The notes below the pieces were generated by a model. It made no database searches, was not told the origin of the DNA, and saw only the letters and a list, made by a program, of their open reading frames with translations. A stretch of DNA of 27,116 bases from Haplomitrium mnioides. Taxonomy: Eukaryota; Marchantiophyta; Haplomitriopsida; Calobryales. The stretch spans positions 49,753-76,868 of the forward strand of contig JBNGIS010035431.1 in assembly GCA_049999725.1 (NCBI GenBank), in the 5' to 3' direction. Positions 18,874 through 27,116 of the stretch are shown piece after piece; position 1 is the stretch's first letter, and each line of letters begins with the position of its first letter. The translations under genes and the position numbers were made by a program.

Positions 18874-19232
18874 ATTTCCATCTTTCTTTGCCGCTTGACG
18901 ATGCTTGACAAAATTGTCCCTCCTCTTTATCTCGGAAAAAGAAAATCGTTTGCGATTTGTACTGTAAAGGGTAATCGCATCCTGTGACTACACAAGCAGC
19001 CTGATGTTGGCCTTCTTGCCATCTTTGATCATAGTGATTTAGACCACAAAGCCCAAATTGAATTTCTCACTTCCTCCAGCAAAAGGAGAAAGTTGTTGAT
19101 CGGGGTCTTTCAAAGAGCAACAATTAACTAGCCAATCCCACTCTAGTTTTTCACACTCGAGAGTCTTGATAACATCCAATTACCTATAAGACTTTGGTTG
19201 GGCAGTTTGGCAGCATTTCCTTGAGATGCCAT
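18874..19232 (-). pseudogene. Gene 1 exon 1, copy C
   Basis: It starts at ATG 19232 with MASQGNAAKLPNQSLIGNW and ends near KKDG around 18875, homologous to 10458-10817 (shared FNLGF-V, TMIKDGKKANI-LLV, DAITLY). It is broken by a frameshift near 19140 and stops after FVV and LLV. The length and collinearity with B confirm the exon. Confidence 0.7.
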
Positions 19233-19692
19233 TTTCCAGAAAGTAAAAAAAACCAGAATTGGAGGTGAAAAATCTAAAGAACAAAAGTTCACAAAACTCA
19301 AAAGACTGGAAAGGGCAAAATAGCAAGTAAATGCAAAAACAACAATGACAAAAAAACAAAAACTTGAAAGTGAACTCATGATAATGGAAAGAAACTTTCC
19401 ACTAACGCACTTTTTATACATAAATTTCAAAAAATGCCTTTTCTCGCCAAAAAATGATTCATGGAGCTCTTGACATGTAGGCTTGCATGGTGCAAAAAAA
19501 ATGTTAATATATAAAGCATTGCTTGCTTTCATCTTTCCAATTTATTTTTTTCATTTTCTTCACAAAAAGTTTCCAATTTCGTCGTTTAGCAAAAATTTCT
19601 TGAAAAACACATCTTTTAGGTGGGATGTAAGAGGTTCATAATATTTGATAAAATAGTTTCTTGAAATATATAATTTTTAGTGAGCCTTTTCA
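19233..19692. promoter_or_regulatory. Divergent promoter region between gene 1 and gene 2, copy C
   Basis: Homologous to 10002-10457 in inverse orientation. The gene 1 TATA (minus strand TATAAAAA, 19411-19418) lies 186 bases from ATG 19232, the same distance as in copy B. The short frames on the minus strand here are untranslated leader. Confidence 0.65.
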
Positions 19693-21281
19693 ATGGCTAG
19701 AGTTTTCAAAAACAAGAAGAGGTTAGAATTCCAAGATTCATCTTCACAAAAAAGTGTTACTTTTGATAAGCAGGTTGAGATTTGTTCAAACTGCAGTTCT
19801 TTGGAGGTAAGTGATGGAGTACCAAAAGTGTCAAGTGTGATGGCGAGTATATTGGGGAAAAAGATGGCTTCTGTTGATTCAGATAGCTCCGCCCGAAAAG
19901 ATCAAGAAGGTGAGCTCTATGTGTGCATAGGACTAAGGATTGAACCCTATGTGCGCATAAGGTCAAGGAGTGAATCCAATGTGCGCATAGGATTAACGAG
20001 TGAGCAACTTACGCCCAAAGGATCAAAGAGAGAACCAAGTACTCACAGAGAATTAAAGAGACAAACTTCTTCAATCACAAGATCTTTCTTGCCCTTCGAG
20101 CGATCAAAGTTGAATCCTTCTTTTAAGTACTCCAACAGATCAATAGAAAGAGGTCCAATACAAAAATTTCAGATGGTTGTAGACCTTTCTTCGTCCTCAT
20201 CTAAAAGAGACCTCGATATTCATGATCAAAGTGTGTTTGTTCAAAACACAAAAAACATACAATCTGTGGATAGTTTTAATTTTGGAGATGAATCTATGTC
20301 CTTGATAGCACCACTCAAACAATGACTAGCTGCACCTTGCAATGAGATTGGGAAATCTGAAACAAACCAAACTCTTTCAGAGGAGTCTTCAGACAACAGT
20401 TTGGGAAATGATTCTAGCAAAGATCTCAATCAATCAACATTTCTTTGGAATTATCACTAAAGGCACCGATTTTGTTAGAAAAAACATTTCTTAATAATCA
20501 AGATATGATCAAGATTCTGTTTCAAAATAGTGCAGTTCTCTCCCAATCCTTAAGAAGAACCTCATCTCTTGAAAATGTTTTGCAATGAAACAAACAGTGT
20601 TTACTATGATGATCAAGATCTTCAAGATGATCTATCTCCTATTGCTGGATTTGCCTATGGACCAAATCATCCAACACAACATAAGAATTCTTTGTCTGGG
20701 CCAAAACCCAAATGGGTAGACACCTTTTATGAAAATTCTTTGCGGAAAGTCCATTATGATGAGAGATTTGTGAAGAAAAAACTCGATCCAATGTCAATTT
20801 CTAAATTGAAGAGAATTTCTTGGTGTTGAAGTAATTGCTTGTCATTGTGCAAGACAGATTTTTTTTAAAACCTTGAGAAACGTACTTTTGACAAAGCATG
20901 AAGAATCGAGATATCACATTGCATGGGGAATACCAAGAAAAGACTTGATGTTGACAATAGGTTTACTCTGCCTTTAGGTACCTTTGTCTATAAAAGAGCA
21001 TTAATTAATATTAGTAGTAGGGAATGATAGAATCCAAAGGATTCAAAATCTCTAAAACGCAGATTCTAGATGCATTTTTGGAAAAAAAAAAAAAAGAACT
21101 ATCTGCTAAAGGAGTTTTTGTGCGTCAGTGGATGGACAGTTGTTTCTAGAGAAGACAAAAAGTCATCAATCCTAAAATGTTTCAAAGAGATTCAGTCACT
21201 GTCATTAACACTAAGACAAATCAAGTTAATCTTGATAAATCTTCTGAAGCTGAATCCGAAGAAGTCAAGATGAGTGATTAA
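19693..21281 (+). pseudogene. Gene 2, copy C (unrecognised; possible transposase gene)
   Basis: It starts MARVFKNKKRLEFQDSSSQK (start matched in copy B) and is open for 210 codons to TGA 20323. The same frame then resumes (CNEIGKSETNQTLSEESSDN), and further open pieces follow in shifting frames: DDQDLQDDLSPIAGFAYGPN with KWVDTFYENSLRKVHYDERF, GVEVIACHCARQIFFKTLRN, and ILDAFLEKKKKELSAKG. The last piece, TVINTKTNQVNLDKSSEAES, ends at TAA 21279-21281 and is matched by copy E. The N-terminal part is serine- and lysine-rich and probably disordered. No catalytic motif is evident. It lacks the DPNGRPFWIVKAL region found in copy E, so an internal deletion is likely. As the only other gene of the element it is a candidate for the transposase, but the sequence does not show this. 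Confidence 0.6.
19915..20025 (+). repeat. Near-palindrome units within gene 2 coding sequence, copy C
   Basis: CTCTATGTGTGCATAGGACT, CCCTATGTGCGCATAAGGTC, TCCAATGTGCGCATAGGATT and one degenerate unit, about 30 bases apart. They encode YVCIGLRIEP, YVRIRSRSES and NVRIGLTSEQ, so the array is translated as a 10-residue repeat. Confidence 0.8.
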
Positions 21282-21769
21282 AGCAATTTATGAATTTTAT
21301 TATATATTGTGTATTTTTAAGTATATTTTAATTTAAGATTATTGTTTTATAAAGTACGTAGGAATCTTTTGAAGCAGCTTGTTGAGTTTTTCTACCACCT
21401 TGAACTTTTTATTGTAAATCATTCCAAGTTGAATGTTTTTCTATGTAGATGAAACTTAAATCTTTAGATAACATTTTTATTTGCTTTGTAAAATATTTTC
21501 TTCTCCAAAATATAGGTATGTTGTTTCCAACTTTATTGTTTTCTAGAAGAGTTTAAGGTTATTTTCTTGCTAAAGCATCTGCCCAAATCGACTAATTATT
21601 TTTTTTCATGTAAGGTCTTTGATGTATAACTTAAAACCTTTAGCGCACTTTGACTTAGACGTAGAGCTTTGTACTCATTTTACTTTTATATTTTGAATTA
21701 GAAATCAAAATCTTTTGCGTGCGTAGAGTTTGTTGCAAAAAATAGAACGTTTATAGTTTGTATCCTTAG

Positions 21770-22000
21770 TTGTAGAAGTGTGATCCCTATGCGCTCATAG
21801 ACTTTGATTTGCAAGTCAAAACGTCGTGCGTACAAAAACTCTTTTGCATGACATAAACCTATGTTCTTGTGAGTCTTTGTTGTGGAGTGTTCAGATAGTG
21901 AGTTTGGATTCCTATGCCTGTATAGACTTTGGGGTGGAGTGTTGACATGATGAGCTTGGATTCATATGCGAGTATAGACTTTGGGGTGGAAGTCCAAGCC
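21770..22000 (+). repeat. Diverged near-palindrome units, gene 2 flank of copy C
   Basis: CCTATGCGCTCATAGACTTTG, CCTATGCCTGTATAGACTTT and CATATGCGAGTATAGACTTT. The last two belong to a direct duplication of about 60 bases sharing GACTTTGGGGTGGA. Confidence 0.7.
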
Positions 22001-22839
22001 TTCCACAAGCTCTACTTCTCATATACAACCCTCAAGCTTCTTCATACAAAGACTATCGATTACAACTTAGTTTGTACACAAGTCATAGGCTCTTTTGTAG
22101 ATCTTGAGACCTTTGTTTGGTTGAATCAACTCTAAGACTTGGAGATAATTTTTGTTTGCACTCTTAATTCAAACACTTTAGCTAATGCCTTTTTATTCTG
22201 AACTATGAATTGCTTGTGTATATACTTCATTGAATTATGAAATATTTTTAAATGCTGAAACCTTTTTTTAGAGCCCAGTTTAACTTTTGCATGTATGGAT
22301 TTTCAACTACAAGTAATAGCTTCTTTCTTGTTTGAACTTTAAAATAGAGCTCTTAAATCCATGTAATATTTCATTTTCTTTGTTTTTGTGTTTACGATTC
22401 TAAACTTATTCCCTTGACTTCTTGTCTCTTTAGGCTTTTTCTTTATGTTTTGTAATTTTTTTCCAAAAAAAACGTTTGAAAGAGCACCATGTCTACGCAA
22501 GCCTAGAGTTTGTATAATCAAACATATTTGAAAATAGTTTCTTGTGATGTGTATTTCAATTTTTGAGCTTAGAATTGTAATCAAGGATAAATGCAATTTT
22601 TTGGTAAAAACTTACCATAATTTTTATACTTTTCATCAAATTTAAGTTTTCCAATACTTTCGTAAAAACTAATAATATTGATTGATTTTACATAACAAAA
22701 TTGACTCCATCATGCTTGTTGAAACAACCAAAAACGAACCTCAAAAATTCATGTACGTTTTGTTTTTAAAAAATAACCTTGTTGTTTTATGTTTTTTGAG
22801 CTAAAAAATCACAATTTTTTCAAAAGAAAAAATAGTTCT

Positions 22840-22880
22840 TGTTTTGAGTAGCGTGCTTTTGGTTCAAAGTAGCAGATGTT
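22840..22880 (+). repeat. Terminal inverted repeat of copy C (gene 2 side)
   Basis: It has GAGTAGCGTGC followed by GGTTCAAAGTAGCAGATGTT. The outer 20 bases pair with the gene 1 side ends through AACA--TGCTACTTTGAACC. At 22881 the integrase reading of copia-2 resumes. Confidence 0.85.
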
Positions 22881-23647
22881 CAAAGCTTTGAAATTTTTGA
22901 AGTGATCAAACACTTCACTCTTCTACTTTATGAAATAAATCAAGATTTTTCTTTAATAATCATCAATAACGGTCACATAGTATGTACATTCTCCAATGAA
23001 TCCTATTTTTGTTGGACCCCACATATTAGAAGGCGCCACCTCAAGTGGCTTCCTTTCCACATATGCATCATGAAGGAATGCTTGCCTTGCATGTTTACCA
23101 AATTGATGTGTTTCACATATCTTTTGCATTCCTTCTATTTTGAACTTAGACAACCCACTGACTACCCCTAAACTCTGCATATTTCTTAGTCTTTGCATAT
23201 TAACATGCCCAATTCTCTTGTGCCATATCTCTATATCTAACACTACTCTTGTACCGTGTACAAATATGGCTTATGAAATTTCAACCATGCTTACATCCAC
23301 AATGAACATCCTACCTCTCCTGCTTCCTTTTGTAATCAGGTTACAATTGTTTCCCCAATCCTCAATAAACACACCAGTGGGATCAAATCTAGCCTGCATA
23401 TTTTGCTATACACAACTGAAATCAAAATTTTTTTGAATCATTGGCACATGCATCACATCAGATGGGCACTTTGTTTTGCAATTCTCCAATACTAATAGTA
23501 TGTTGCCAATCTGATAAATAGATAGCATAGTGGAGTTACTTGTCTCCACATATCTAGTTGTACTCAGATTCTTGATTTCCTTACACCACTCTCTATGGCA
23601 TGTCATGTGATTAGAACATGCAAAATTGACAAACCATTATTTCTATC
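22881..23647 (-). pseudogene. copia-2 fragment: protease, GAG-pre-integrase and start of integrase
   Basis: On the minus strand it reads WFVNFACSNHMTCHREW (protease region, where most copia have DSGCSNHMTG; the catalytic Asp-Ser-Gly is lost), then VMHVPMIQKNFDF, LDIEIWHKRIGHVNMQRL, FGKHARQAFLH, KPLEVAPSNMWGP and YVTVIDDY, followed by the DHFKNFKAL integrase segment up to 22881. Stops follow DDY and the next YFIK. It is a different copia lineage from copia-1. Downstream parts lie left of copy C, outside the window. Confidence 0.88.
23644..23647. repeat. Target-site duplication of D, left copy (TATC)
   Basis: TATC directly before AACAACCG; repeated at 25541-25544. Removing D with one TATC nearly restores the copia-2 reading between VAYKKQNND and WFVNFACSNHM, apart from an indel of one or two bases. 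Confidence 0.75.
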
Positions 23648-23690
23648 AACAACCGCTACTTTGAACTAGGAACCGCTACAGAGTTCATGT
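23648..23690 (-). repeat. Terminal inverted repeat of D, gene 1 side
   Basis: AACAACCGCTACTTTGAACT then AGGAACCGCTACAGAGTTCATG. Two AACCGCTAC units lie about 20 bases apart. The inverted partner is at 25495-25540. Confidence 0.88.
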
Positions 23691-23999
23691 TTCACTTAGC
23701 AGTCGATATTTTTTTTCAAAGATTTGTCATTAAAAAACATCAAATTTAAGACTAAAATCTTCTTTTCGAAAAAAAAATTGTTTTTATGAACAAAAAATGT
23801 ATATTTTTCATTTAGATTATATTTCAAACATTTATTTTAGAAATAAAACTTAAAAAACAAACATTTTGGTAATTCGAATATTTTGAAAAAACTTGACACT
23901 ATCGTGAATAAATTAAATTCAACATAAAGGAAATAAAATGTATATCTTTCGATAGAAAAAAAGTACAGAAAAACGTAAATGTGTATTCGGGTAAGGACT

Positions 24000-24350
24000 T
24001 TAAACCTGACTTTGAGCATCGTAGCCAACAAAGTCTATGCAAGCATAGACTCCAAACCAAAACCGTAAAGCCTATACACGCATAGACTCCGAACAAGAAT
24101 CCTAAATCCTCTGCATGCTTTGACTCTGAACAAGAAAAACAAAGCCATGCATGCATGGACTTTCAACTAGAATTCTACAACCAAAACACGCTAAGCGTCT
24201 AAAGAAGAACCCTACAGCCTATGCAAGCATAGACATTAAACAAGAACCCTTTGACCAACGGGTGGAGGGACTCTGAACAACAACCGCACAGCTTAAGCAC
24301 GCAGGGAAACTGAACAAGAACTACAAAGCCTTAATGCGCAAAGACACTAA
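24000..24350 (-). repeat. Near-palindrome array in D (gene 1 3' flank)
   Basis: Inverse of 930-1265: AAGTCTATGCAAGCATAGACT, AGCCTATACACGCATAGACT and AGCCATGCATGCATGGACTT, with GAACAAGAACCCT spacers. Confidence 0.8.
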
Positions 24351-24565
24351 ACAATGTGCAAAGACTCCACATTATTCTAAGATTAGAAATTGAGTTCAAA
24401 CCATTCTTGGACTATCAAAAGAATCCACTTATTCTTAGGGAAAATAAATTGAATCTTGACAAAAAGACTTGTAGTAGATTGAAAGAGCAACAAGATGAAA
24501 CTTTTGCAAAAAAAGATTTGGAAAAAATAAATTTTATTATTGCTGCAAATTGTACAAAGACGTCC

Positions 24566-24711
24566 TCAAACTCTCTCCTCTTCCGGAGGAACTGTCTCAT
24601 CTAAATCTACTGGCTGAACATCTACAGCCGTTAGAAAATCCTGACGAGACTTTCCAGTCTCCGATATCACTACAGAGTCACCAGAAGCACCTGCAGTACC
24701 AGGAGGACAAC
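24566..24711 (-). pseudogene. Gene 1 C-terminal codons in D
   Basis: On the minus strand it reads GTAGASGDSVVISETGKSRQ, then DFLTAVDVQPVDLDETVPPE and EERV with TGA (24566-24568), matching the end of the copy A exon. Cut at the deletion point near 24711. An inverse AATAAA at 24533-24538 follows. Confidence 0.8.
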
Positions 24712-25494
24712 CGCTTACAACTTTGTTTGTACATAGGTCCTAGAATCTTTCGTAGATCTTGAGACCTTTGTTTGGTTGAATCAAGTCTAAAACTTGAACA
24801 TGTTTCTTGTTTACAATCTTAATGCAATCTCCTTAGCTATTACCTTTTTTATTCAGAACTATGATACATTTCTGTAAATGCTTCGTTGAACTGTGAAATA
24901 TTTTTAATTGCTGGAACCTTTTTGAAAGCCTACATTCACTTTTGCTTGCATGGATTTTCAACTTAATTTGAAAGCTTCCTTTCTTCTTGACGTTTTAATT
25001 GAAGCTCCTAAATCGATATAATGTTTCTTTTTGTTTGTTTTTGTGTTTACCATTGCATACTCATTCCCTTGACTTCTAGTCCCCTTAGGCTTTTTCTTTG
25101 TGTTTTGTAATATTTTTCCAACAAAAAAGTTTGAAAGAGCACCATGTGTATGTGCGCATCAAGTTTGTGCAATCAAACATTTTTCAAAATAGTTTCTCGT
25201 GACGTGTATTTAAACTTTTGGGCTTACAATTGTAATCAATGATAAATGTAATTTTTTGATGAAAACTTACCATAATTTTTATGATTTTAAACAAATTCAA
25301 GTTTTCAAATGTTTTCGTAAAAACTAGTAATATTGATTGATTTTGCATAACGAAATTAACTTTCACTCCATTATGGTTGCTGAAATGGCCAAAAATGAAC
25401 CCAAAAAACTCATGTACTTTTTTAAAAAAAAAAATTAACCTCGTTTTTGATGTTTTTTAATATGAAAAATCACAATTTTTCCCAAAAAAAAAGA

Positions 25495-25540
25495 GTTCAT
25501 GTTCTGAGTAGCCTGTTCCTGGTTCAAAGTAGCACCTGTT
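25495..25540 (+). repeat. Terminal inverted repeat of D, gene 2 side
   Basis: GTTCTGAGTAGCCTGTTCCT then GGTTCAAAGTAGCACCTGTT. Its inverse, AACAGGTGCTACTTTGAACC, matches the left end of D at 16 of 20 positions. Followed directly by TATC. Confidence 0.85.
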
Positions 25541-26042
25541 TATCATTGTTTTGTTTCTTATATGCTACACATGAATACCCATACTCCATGGAAAACAATA
25601 TCTCATTGTTTGCCTTGTTGAGACTTGCATAAATCCCCTGCACTTTGTTGTTTCTCATGTCATTCTGCTTTTTTAAGTAGTCTTTTGCCATATGACCTGG
25701 CTTACCACAATAAAAGCAGCCTTCCCCTGAATGTTGTGGTTGGCTTTCACCTCCTTTCTTACTCCCCCTTCTTATGATTTGGCTTCTACTACCAAGCTAG
25801 TTTGATTGACACTGCTGATTTTGTGCATTGTTGTTTCAACAACCTCTGCCATAGCTTTTGCCTTCTCATCCTCCACCTATGTTAGAGTAGAATGTTTGTC
25901 TTTGAGTGCTTGAGGCATCTTCTCTAATGTCAAGTTCTTCTATCACTAATATGGCAATGAGTTGTGAAAAGGATGTGATTCCTCCTCTCATTCTCATTGA
26001 CGTTTTCAATTGTTTATATTCTTTGACTAACCTATTCAACAT
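25541..26042 (-). pseudogene. copia-2 fragment: gag with zinc knuckle
   Basis: From right to left it reads LNRLVKEYKQLKTSMRMRGG and LIAILVIEELD (capsid region), then a zinc knuckle CFYCGKPGHMAKDYLKK, in which the fourth ligand is Tyr instead of Cys, and EILFSMEYGYSCVAYKKQNND, where D is inserted. It belongs with 22881-23647. The N-terminal part of gag is missing: at about 26042 the sequence changes to copy E without an LTR. Confidence 0.85.
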
Positions 26043-27116
26043 AGTTGGAAACAACATACTTACATTTTGGAGAAGAAAATATTTGACAAAGCAAATGAAA
26101 ATATTAACTAAAGATTTTAGTTTCATTTAAAGAGAATAACATTCAACTTGGAACAATTTATAGTAAAAACTTCAAGGTGGCAGAAAAATTCAACAAGTTG
26201 CTTCAAAATATTCTCACGTACTTTATAAAATAGTAATCTTAAATTACAATAATCTTGAAAATACACAATATATAGTAAAATTTTTAAATTACTTTAGTCG
26301 TTCATCTCGACTTCTTTGGATTCAGCTTCAAAAGATTCATCAAGATTTACGTGATATGTTTGAGTGTTAATGACAGTGATTAAATCTCCTTTAAACATTT
26401 CAAGATTGAGGGTTTTTGTCTTTTGTACTCAAATAGATTTTCTTTAATGGTAGTTAGAGTGGTTTTCTCAATTGGTTTTTTCGGGTAAGAAGAAAATCAA
26501 AAGATAGAATCGTGATTTGTGTCACATCAAGTACATCAATATGTAACTTGGATTTGCATTTCCTTTTTGTTGTTGCTACTTTTTCAGGGAAGTATTGTCC
26601 AGAAAATGTATACTCAGCTTGACAAGCAAACCATTGAACACGTACTCGTTTTGGGTTTGGGGGATCTTCTTTATCAAATTACAAAACTTTGAGAGCTTTG
26701 ACAATCCAAAACGGTCTGCCATTTGGATCCAAAGATGCAACAATACAAATAAACATTCTACATTTCATCTCAAGTAGATTGCCAAATTTATGCTTGTATC
26801 AAGTGTTGCTTGAAAGAGTCCCTTCTTGCACTCTAGGTGCTCCATCACAAATTGCTCAACATGTAGAAAGTATTTGTTGTATTGAAGCCTCTTCTTCTAT
26901 TTGTTGAGCATCAAGTTGAGAATCGAGACAAACATTTTGAGAATCATTATAAGTGTTTGATGGTTGTAAAGATAGAAAGGTAAATTCTACTTTGAGTTCT
27001 CGTCTTTTTTTTCAAAGATGTAGGCCCAAATCTCTTGTTGGGCAAGAAAAAATCCATTCCACCATTGAATATCAGAATTTGTAAAGAACTTGTAGCAGTT
27101 CTCACTTATGTTGTCC
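26043..27116 (-). mobile_element. Two-gene TIR element, copy E (gene 2 side, partial)
   Basis: 26043-26293 is the inverse of the gene 2 3' flank of copy C (21282-21540; shared TACTATTTTATAAAGTACGT and GTTGTTTCCAACT). The gene continues to the window edge. The 1.3 kb between this point and the terminal repeat, present in C, is missing at the copia-2 junction. Confidence 0.8.
26294..27116 (-). pseudogene. Gene 2 C-terminal part, copy E
   Basis: Read on the minus strand from the window edge: WWNGFFLAQQEIWAYIFEKK, an acidic glutamine-rich stretch, MFICIVASLDPNGRPFWIVK, PPNPKRVRVQWFACQAEYTF, KSKLHIDVLDVTQITILSFD, then, after a frameshift near 26400, GDLITVINTQTYHVNLDESF and a stop at 26294. The PFWIVKAL...VRVQWF part, a short beta-rich module, reminds me of BAH-type or transposase-associated domains, at low confidence. 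Stops occur at several points. Copy C lacks most of this region, so E is the better guide to the C-terminal half of gene 2. Confidence 0.6.

Larger units (their letters stand above)
15479..22880 (-). mobile_element. Two-gene TIR element, copy C
   Basis: Opposite orientation to A and B: gene 1 on the minus strand (19232 down to 15479, cut in exon 3 by copy B), the divergent promoter, gene 2 on the plus strand (19693-21281), a 1.6-kb gene 2 side flank and the terminal repeat at 22840-22880. It contains a solo LTR in intron 1. Its right end splits the integrase of copia-2 at 22880/22881. With the other copies it implies a full-length element of roughly 8.5-9 kb. Confidence 0.85.
21282..22880 (+). 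other. Gene 2 side 3' flank of copy C
   Basis: 1.6 kb, AT-rich, no gene. Positions 21282-21540 match copy E (26043-26293, inverted); 22050-22880 match the right half of D (24712-25540). Diverged array units lie at 21770-22000. Confidence 0.75.
23648..25540. mobile_element. D: internally deleted two-ended derivative of the TIR element
   Basis: A 1893-bp insertion in copia-2 between the gag zinc knuckle and protease. 23648-24711 is the inverse of the gene 1 side (last codons and 3' flank of gene 1, array, terminal repeat); 24712-25540 is the gene 2 side as at 22050-22880. The two halves meet near 24710, so the element lost nearly all of both genes but kept both ends, like a Ds-type non-autonomous transposon. 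It is flanked by TATC and defines the family's ends. Confidence 0.88.

Noticed and set aside
22339-22596. Open frame on the minus strand in the gene 2 side flank
   Set aside because: The homologous stretch in D (25000-25260) does not keep the frame. AT-rich non-coding sequence.

Overview
The window looks like heterochromatic nuclear DNA from a land plant, more likely a spore-bearing plant or gymnosperm than a compact angiosperm. The grounds are plant-type Ty1/copia retroelements, GT-AG introns, AATAAA signals, AT-rich flanks and a 100-N assembly gap. I cannot name the species. I found no ordinary host gene. Nearly every base belongs to a stack of transposons inserted into one another.

The main component is a two-gene DNA element that I do not recognise, present as five relics (A to E). 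Gene 1 has at least four exons. It encodes an N-terminal region of unknown type, a basic/acidic linker, a ParB-like domain, and a bacterial-type amino DNA methyltransferase domain in permuted order (motif IV before motif I). Gene 2 is transcribed away from gene 1 from a shared intergenic region of about 450 bp; it is unrecognised and could be the transposase. Both ends carry an imperfect terminal inverted repeat (consensus AACANNYGCTACTTTGAAC). One copy with both ends in the window (D) is flanked by the 4-bp repeat TATC. Arrays of a near-palindrome, GTCCATGCGCGCATGGAC and variants, fill the gene 1 introns and 3' flank, and also lie in the gene 2 coding region and its 3' flank.

Layout. 1-1300 and 9101-9403: gene 1 end of copy A, split by copia-1 (1301-9100, minus strand, 147-bp LTRs, TSD AAAGA). 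9404-15478: copy B, with gene 2 cut by A, all four recognised exons of gene 1 and its right end. 15479-22880: copy C in the opposite orientation, with gene 1 cut by B, a solo LTR in intron 1, full gene 2 side and terminal repeat. 22881-23647 and 25541 to about 26042: copia-2 (minus), interrupted by C and by D (23648-25540, an internally deleted element with both ends). 26043-27116: copy E (gene 2, minus), joined to copia-2 without a terminal repeat.

Order of insertion read from the junctions: C and D entered copia-2, B entered C, A entered B, copia-1 entered A. All coding copies carry stops or frameshifts, but B and C differ in where they are broken, so the ancestral proteins were probably intact when the copies moved. 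The proposed system, a eukaryotic transposon whose ParB-methyltransferase protein may act on its own palindrome arrays, is inference; the domains, ends and nesting are read from the sequence.
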